Below are positions 59,283 through 64,000 of a stretch of DNA of 64,000 nt, in pieces (within the stretch, counting starts at the first letter, position 1; every line of letters starts with the position of its first letter). The position numbers and the translations under genes were made by a program. Origin of the DNA: an uncultured Bacteroidales bacterium (GTDB taxonomy: Bacteria; Bacteroidota; Bacteroidia; Bacteroidales; UBA932); NCBI GenBank assembly GCA_944322565.1, contig CALUPG010000005.1, positions 1-64,000 on the forward strand, read 5' to 3'. The notes under the pieces are model-generated. The model made no database searches and was not told the DNA's origin. It saw only the letters and a program-made list of their open reading frames with translations.

Positions 59283-61745
59283 CTATTCTGCCAAAGTCAT
59301 TTTTCTCGGAGCAGTCCCGGTCATGGAGAAATCCATTTCTGTCTGTACCGGAGCCTGATAATCCGAATATTCCACCTGCACATCGGCAGCCTTTGCCTTC
59401 GGCGCACTTGCCGGGATGGAAGCCTGTGCCTTGTTGGCCGGGGTCTTCCTGCCGGAAGTCATTGCCGCCGGAGCAGTCCAGTCAACAGGGAGTTCGACGA
59501 AGTTGTCCGGGCTGTGGAATCCGAGGGCCCTTGAGCGGAGTGCGCTGATGCGCTCGGAAGCTCCGTCAGGAAGACCGCCCATGTCCTTGGCCGGATCAAC
59601 GAGCATCATCTCGCCCATGAGGGAGTATGCAGTCGTCGTGCCGCCCGTATAGAAGTAGCTGAGGGTATATCCCTGCTCGACGATTGCCGGGCTCGGAACA
59701 AAGTAAAGGTATCCGTCAGCAACCGCGCCGGCATACATTCCGACTCCGTTGTAGGCATTGCCGTCCTCCTCGGCAAAGAATGCGCAATAGACAGGCTGTC
59801 CGTCGATTGTTCCGAGAGAATTGCCGTCAGAATAGAGGGCAAGTACTCCGTTGTATCCATCTGTGGCCGCAGAGTTAGGCATATACACTACAGGTATTCC
59901 ACCGCCGCTGTCAAACTCCACTCCGGATATACCGTAGATGGTCATGAAGTCGAGGCCTGGCTGGTCAGCCGCACTTTCCTCTATGGTCACCTGCCCTATG
60001 AGCTTGCGCACAGGGTTCTCCTCCATATAATTGGTAGCATAGTAGTTCCACTTCACGGAAGTAAGGTCGCCCTTTGACGGCTGGTCAGAGAGGAAGTCGC
60101 TGTATTCATAGTCCTCCATGGCAGGGTTGAATTTGCCTGTTGTATGGCAGGTGAAAGTCTTGTATGCGGTATAATAACCGTTGTACGCCCTGAGGATAAG
60201 GGTATAGTCGCTGTCACCGTTCAGGCCAGTGAGAAGCCTGCTGTAATGTCCGGCATTGAGCTGCTCGAGTTCAGTCTCCGAGAAGCTCTCGCCTGCATCG
60301 TCAAGCACCATTCCCCAGTCATCCTCGCCGAGGCCGGCGATGTCCTTGTTGCGGAACATCCCCCAGTCAAGACTGCGGATATCCTCGCCGTATGCATAGA
60401 ACTTGATGGAATTGTCCGTAGTGTAACCCTGTCCTCCATATTCATTGGTCTGCTCGAGTCCTGCGGTCAGGATGACAGGCATTTCATCGCCGCTTGCGAC
60501 ATAGCCGAAGGTAATGTAACCGTAGCCGGTCATTCCGGAGTTTTCCTCTCCGCCGTACAGACATGCCACAAGGGTATATTCTCCTGTCGCCGGACAGGTA
60601 ATGCGGAGGTTTCTGTCGGCGGAAACAACACCTTGGAATGCCGAAGTGCCGTCTGCCACATATTGGTCATTCAAGTCCTGAGCATTGAGGCTGGCCTGGG
60701 CATCATCGAGGGCCCCTTCGAACACCTTGTATCCCATGAAGGCAACATCATCGCTCAGGTCAACGCCGATGGTGACGGACCCGTTGGCCGGCTCGTTCTT
60801 GGTGAATTTCACATTATAGTCATATACCTTTGCCCCGGGGAGCATGATACGGAGCATGCCGCTGGTATTGGCACTGTACCAAAGATCCCCCATTGTGGAG
60901 AAATTGACTGCAATGCTCTGCTGAGGGAAAGTGATGACTCCTTCTGTCATTGTCCCGTACTGGCTGTCCGATGCATCCAGAGAGAAGTTCTCGGACACAT
61001 AGGAGCCTATCTTGATGGAGCCGTCTGTCGAAGAAAGTTCCACGCCAGTCTCCTGGACAGGAATATAAACAGCCTCAGGGTCAGTCGCATCCACGATTGT
61101 CATCAGGCCCTGTGTCTGGACTCCCACACCGAAGAGAGCCTCAATGAGCTGCTGGGTAAAGACCTGCATCCTGTAATATCCCGGAGAATCCTCCCTTTCG
61201 AAAATCTCCACATCGATTTCAGCGTAGGAATTGGTGACATTATAGAGTGAGGAGAAGATGTCATCCCTCCATTTTCCGGTACCGAGGCTCTTCCAGTCGG
61301 CACGCAGGACTGTAAAAGAAAGGCCTGTGCTGTTTGAGCCGTAGATCTGCACATAGTCAGGATCCTCTACCTTTATGTCACACGTATAGGTCACACCCAT
61401 CTGCGCATTTGGGAAAGTCACCTTGAGGTCCGCTTCCTCTTCACCGGCGGCAAACACAAGCGGCTCAACTTCAAAGATACCGTCTTCGCTTGCCGAGACA
61501 ACAACAGGGACGGTGATTTCGTCTATTACTTTGGTACGCCTTACCTTATAAGTCACTTCAGTCGGATCGTCAGACTCAAGGAAAAGGTTGGTCGATGCAG
61601 TCTGAGTCGGGAACCAGACGCCATAGCAGTCCGGATTCTCTGGCTGTCCCTTTTCATATATCTCTTCCTCGGCACACCCGGCAAAAAGCAGGCATGCAGG
61701 AAGGACAAGTGTCAAATACTTAAATATTTTCACAATATCTTGCAT
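59283..61745 (-). CDS. Unrecognised large lipoprotein of the Sus-type locus
   Basis: An 820-residue lipoprotein with a signal peptide and lipobox FAGC (cysteine near residue 24). It is beta-rich throughout; the first part (about 45-150) resembles a Calx-beta or DUF4843-like domain (YKVRRTKVIDEITVPVVVS, PNAQMGVTYTCDIKVEDP). The rest has no motif I know. The last 90 residues are rich in Pro, Ala and Lys and look disordered. It occupies the place taken by SusE/SusF in sugar loci, so it is probably a surface substrate-binding protein. It lies 35 bases after susD and 35 bases before the protease gene. Confidence 0.6.
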   Translation of the reverse strand: MQDIVKIFKYLTLVLPACLLFAGCAEEEIYEKGQPENPDCYGVWFPTQTASTNLFLESDDPTEVTYKVRRTKVIDEITVPVVVSASEDGIFEVEPLVFAAGEEEADLKVTFPNAQMGVTYTCDIKVEDPDYVQIYGSNSTGLSFTVLRADWKSLGTGKWRDDIFSSLYNVTNSYAEIDVEIFEREDSPGYYRMQVFTQQLIEALFGVGVQTQGLMTIVDATDPEAVYIPVQETGVELSSTDGSIKIGSYVSENFSLDASDSQYGTMTEGVITFPQQSIAVNFSTMGDLWYSANTSGMLRIMLPGAKVYDYNVKFTKNEPANGSVTIGVDLSDDVAFMGYKVFEGALDDAQASLNAQDLNDQYVADGTSAFQGVVSADRNLRITCPATGEYTLVACLYGGEENSGMTGYGYITFGYVASGDEMPVILTAGLEQTNEYGGQGYTTDNSIKFYAYGEDIRSLDWGMFRNKDIAGLGEDDWGMVLDDAGESFSETELEQLNAGHYSRLLTGLNGDSDYTLILRAYNGYYTAYKTFTCHTTGKFNPAMEDYEYSDFLSDQPSKGDLTSVKWNYYATNYMEENPVRKLIGQVTIEESAADQPGLDFMTIYGISGVEFDSGGGIPVVYMPNSAATDGYNGVLALYSDGNSLGTIDGQPVYCAFFAEEDGNAYNGVGMYAGAVADGYLYFVPSPAIVEQGYTLSYFYTGGTTTAYSLMGEMMLVDPAKDMGGLPDGASERISALRSRALGFHSPDNFVELPVDWTAPAAMTSGRKTPANKAQASIPASAPKAKAADVQVEYSDYQAPVQTEMDFSMTGTAPRKMTLAE

Positions 61746-61780
61746 TTAATGTTCATATAAATTGGTTCACCCCATCTGCA

Positions 61781-63454
61781 TCAGTTGGTCGGCTTGATGC
61801 AGTCTGACGGATCCGGATTGTTCTGGTTTGCGACAGCCGGATTGTTCTGTGTCTCGCCGCGTGAAATCACGAAGTTCCACCAAGGGGCACGGCCTTCAGT
61901 GTTGAGTCTGTAGGATGCCGGGGCGTTCGTTCCGACATATCCTCTTCTGGTGGACATGTTCAGGCGCTTCATGTCGAACATCACGATGCCCTCTCCCCAG
62001 AATTCAATTCTCTTCTGGAGCATGAGCTCATTGGTGAAGCTCTCAACCGTAGTGGCCCTTGATGAGCAGTCATACTGCATGTCCCCAGTCATACGCCAGT
62101 TGTTCATGAAGTCATTCAGAAGGCGGGCGCCCTCCGAGAGATTGCTGTGGGCAGCAGCCTCGGCCTCAATGAAATACATTTCCTCGACCCTCATCATGCA
62201 GTGGTCCGCAGCTCCGCCGGCTATAGGGTCCTGATAGTTTCCTCCTGCAGGACGGAACTTGATGTTGGCGTAGTCTTTCAGGGTCTGCCTGAAATATGTC
62301 GTGCCGTCAGGACGGCAGCTCTTGTATTCATAGAATCCTCTGTCAGGGTCAAGCCATGAGTGCTTGCGGAAATCATAGCGGTTGATGCTGTTGTAGAGGT
62401 TGCGGTTGATGGCGCGTCCCACATCATTTCCGTATGCACTCCAGGCATTCTCCGTACTCATGTGGGCAGTGAAGCCAAGGAGGTTGGACACGCTTTCCGC
62501 AGGAATGGCCAGACCCCAGATCCATGCATTGTTGGAAACGGCGCTGTTGAATCCGTTTGACGGGTCTTCCCACTGGGTCTGCGTCAGAGGAGTACAGCCG
62601 CTGGCAGTGATGGCCATGCGCGCATATTCAGCCGCCTTTGCATATGCCTCTGATGCCGCAGATTCATCACCGGCGTCATCACCTGCAGTACCGCGCTCAA
62701 GATATACCCGGGCTTTCATGCCATAGACGAATGCCAGTGAAATAGTGTACTTGTCAGTCGCGGAAAAGCCTGTCAGCAGTTCCTCTGCCTGGTTGAGGTC
62801 AGGAATTATGATATTGTTGTATATGTCATCAACGCTGGCCCTCGGATTGTTCTTGGCCTGCTCCTCTGTAGTCTCCGGAAGGACGACAGGCACTCCGAGT
62901 CCGAGTATGCTCTCAGGAACCCTGTAGGTTGTATTCGGGTCTGTCACGGGCTTGGCCTCATAGAGACGCACAAGGTCAAAGTAGAACATGGCCCTGTAGG
63001 TGTAGGCAAAGCCGAGGTATGACTTCTCGGTGGACGTAAGTTCATCGATGTCACGCCCGCTTATCTGGCGGATGACATCATTTGCCATCTTTATCCATGA
63101 ATAATATGTGTTCCATGTCAATGCGGCCACAGCATATTCGGACCCGAGGGCCGTATTGGTACCGAACTGGGCGAACCAGTCATAGCCGGTGTTGCCGGTA
63201 ACCACGAGGTCTCCGGTCATGGACTCGGTGGCAATGTGTATGGCAGGAAGACCGAAATCCCATGCCTGACCTTGGGAAGCATATCCGGCGGAGCCCACCT
63301 GCACAAGTGCGGCAGGAATACCGCGTACCAGAGTCTCGAGGGACACCTGGGGCTGAGTTGCGACATCAGTCGGAACTGCCTCTTTGATGCAGCCGGCCAG
63401 AACAGACGGCACAGCTGCAAATATGACCAATGCTTTTATTATTGTTTTTCTCAT
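61781..63454 (-). CDS. RagB/SusD-family nutrient-binding lipoprotein
   Basis: A 557-residue lipoprotein: lipobox LAGC (cysteine near residue 22), N-terminal SusD-like helices with the TPR-type layout (ATWNTYYSWIKMANDVIRQI, YLGFAYTYRAMFYFDLVRLY) and the RagB/SusD C-terminal domain (MRVEEMYFIEAEAAAHSN, LMLQKRIEFWGEG). These proteins form a lid over a SusC barrel. The susC end lies 19 bases upstream. In this locus, with an S8 protease, RagB-like peptide uptake is more likely than sugar uptake, but this is inference. Confidence 0.94.
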   Translation of the reverse strand: MRKTIIKALVIFAAVPSVLAGCIKEAVPTDVATQPQVSLETLVRGIPAALVQVGSAGYASQGQAWDFGLPAIHIATESMTGDLVVTGNTGYDWFAQFGTNTALGSEYAVAALTWNTYYSWIKMANDVIRQISGRDIDELTSTEKSYLGFAYTYRAMFYFDLVRLYEAKPVTDPNTTYRVPESILGLGVPVVLPETTEEQAKNNPRASVDDIYNNIIIPDLNQAEELLTGFSATDKYTISLAFVYGMKARVYLERGTAGDDAGDESAASEAYAKAAEYARMAITASGCTPLTQTQWEDPSNGFNSAVSNNAWIWGLAIPAESVSNLLGFTAHMSTENAWSAYGNDVGRAINRNLYNSINRYDFRKHSWLDPDRGFYEYKSCRPDGTTYFRQTLKDYANIKFRPAGGNYQDPIAGGAADHCMMRVEEMYFIEAEAAAHSNLSEGARLLNDFMNNWRMTGDMQYDCSSRATTVESFTNELMLQKRIEFWGEGIVMFDMKRLNMSTRRGYVGTNAPASYRLNTEGRAPWWNFVISRGETQNNPAVANQNNPDPSDCIKPTN

Positions 63455-63473
63455 ATCAGATAATCCCCTTTAG

Positions 63474-64000
63474 TTAAAATTGAATATTGAGGCCTCCGGA
63501 AATCGTACGCACCGGAGAATATGTAGCCTGGCTCGTGGCGCCGCTGTATGAATAACGCGGGTCGAAGCCCTTTCTCCTTGACCAGTACCATACATTCTCG
63601 CATGATATGTAGATTCTGAGCCTGTCCACCTTGAATTTCTGGGAAATTCTCGTCGGAAGAGTATATCCGAAGTTGATGTTCTGGAGATTGAGGTAGCTGG
63701 CATCAGTCAGGAATCTGTCTGAGGTATTGTTATAGTCCTTGTCCTCATACTGCAGACGAGGGATGTTGCTGTCCGGATTCTCAGGAGTCCATGCCTTGAG
63801 AATGTCCTTGTGCCAGTTCATGCCCGTAGAACGGTTGGCAGGAGAATACATCGCGGCAGCGTATCCGGAATCGTATGCAAGTCCGCCTATCTGATAGGTG
63901 AAGTTGATGCCGAAGTCAAAGCCGTAGAAAGTGAGTGTAGTGCCGAATCCTCCGTAGACATCCGGAATAGGGTCTCCGCAGAGATAGTCAGTCGCACTCG
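63474..64000 (-). CDS. SusC/RagA TonB-dependent transporter (C-terminal part)
   Basis: Only the last 175 or so codons are inside the window; the gene runs past position 64000. The frame is open from the window edge and reads as the end of a SusC barrel (DVYGGFGTTLTFYGFDFGIN, then YLNLQNINFGYTLP, the LRIYISCENVWYWS strand and a final GGLNIQF with a terminal aromatic residue). An ATG at 63851 is internal, not the start. It is the first visible gene of the locus with susD, an unknown lipoprotein, the S8 protease and a small lipoprotein, and it should depend on a TonB motor such as the one at 33068-35025. Confidence 0.92.
   Translation of the reverse strand, partial: SATDYLCGDPIPDVYGGFGTTLTFYGFDFGINFTYQIGGLAYDSGYAAAMYSPANRSTGMNWHKDILKAWTPENPDSNIPRLQYEDKDYNNTSDRFLTDASYLNLQNINFGYTLPTRISQKFKVDRLRIYISCENVWYWSRRKGFDPRYSYSGATSQATYSPVRTISGGLNIQF

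Noticed and set aside
60144..61250. 368-codon plus-strand open frame
   Set aside because: It lies wholly antisense to the 820-residue lipoprotein gene, has no recognisable domain, and the opposite strand has a signal peptide and operon context.
1..64000. CRISPR array, rRNA operon or intact prophage
   Set aside because: No regularly spaced repeats, no rRNA-like sequence and no phage structural genes are visible anywhere in the window.

Overview
This 64 kb window is chromosomal DNA from a Bacteroidota bacterium, most likely order Bacteroidales. Evidence seen directly: repeated promoters of the Bacteroidota type (TTTG, about 19-20 bases, TAnnTTTG), a SusC/SusD pair, a Bat aerotolerance operon, a DUF4837 lipoprotein, an Rpb6/omega-like polymerase subunit and many lipoproteins with late-starting lipoboxes. 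I do not assign a genus. Most of the window is mid-GC with tightly packed core genes; the first 4.8 kb is visibly more AT-rich and different in character.

Positions 1-4780 look like the remains of a small integrated element. A tRNA-Arg(TCT) gene lies at the left end. A 65-base copy of its D-arm-to-acceptor part is repeated at 4715-4779 without a matching 5' acceptor strand, as expected for a tRNA-targeted attachment-site duplication. Between the copies are a HepT/MntA-type toxin-antitoxin pair, two or three small genes with frameshifts and a tandem internal duplication, a structured non-coding stretch, and two secreted proteins (a PEGA-domain protein and a concanavalin-like protein). I see no integrase.

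From 4900 to 23100: a nitroreductase; an etfB-etfA-acyl-CoA dehydrogenase operon behind a structured leader; a cluster of GC-rich palindromes at the convergent junction with trkH; trkH-trkA (K+ uptake); and a long minus-strand run ruvX-def-phosphohexomutase-M23/LysM peptidase-histidine kinase-LuxR regulator, several members joined by ATGA overlaps. Divergent to it runs M23 peptidase-dxr-rseP-DUF4837 lipoprotein. A tRNA-Glu, rpsT, tRNA-Pro block with strong terminators follows.

From 23700 to 43800: a seven-gene moxR-DUF58-DUF4381-like-batA-batB-batC-batD operon in which batD and a batE-like TPR/SH3 gene are fused; truA; an exbB-exbD-tonB energy-transduction operon; an rluB-type pseudouridine synthase with a long repetitive tail; era; a parC-type topoisomerase A subunit; aroK, overlapping tail-to-tail with skp/ompH; and bamA.

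From 43800 to 64000: uppS-nadK on the minus strand; pdxJ, a second OmpH-like protein, a glycosyltransferase and a LysM plus periplasmic-binding-fold protein on the plus strand; a trxB-bamD-omega-recN operon; a short-chain dehydrogenase; a cysteine-free Fur-family regulator followed by a second glycosyltransferase; and finally a SusC-SusD-unknown lipoprotein-S8 protease-small lipoprotein locus that looks like a protein or peptide utilisation system, cut by the window end within susC.

The core parts cover envelope biogenesis (bamA, bamD, two Skp-like chaperones, uppS, dxr, rseP, M23 peptidases), TonB-dependent uptake (exbBD-tonB with SusCD) and redox/acyl-CoA metabolism (etfBA-acd, trxB). The most unusual material is the decayed tRNA-Arg element, the palindrome cluster at 9228-9371, the batD-batE fusion and the protease-bearing Sus locus.
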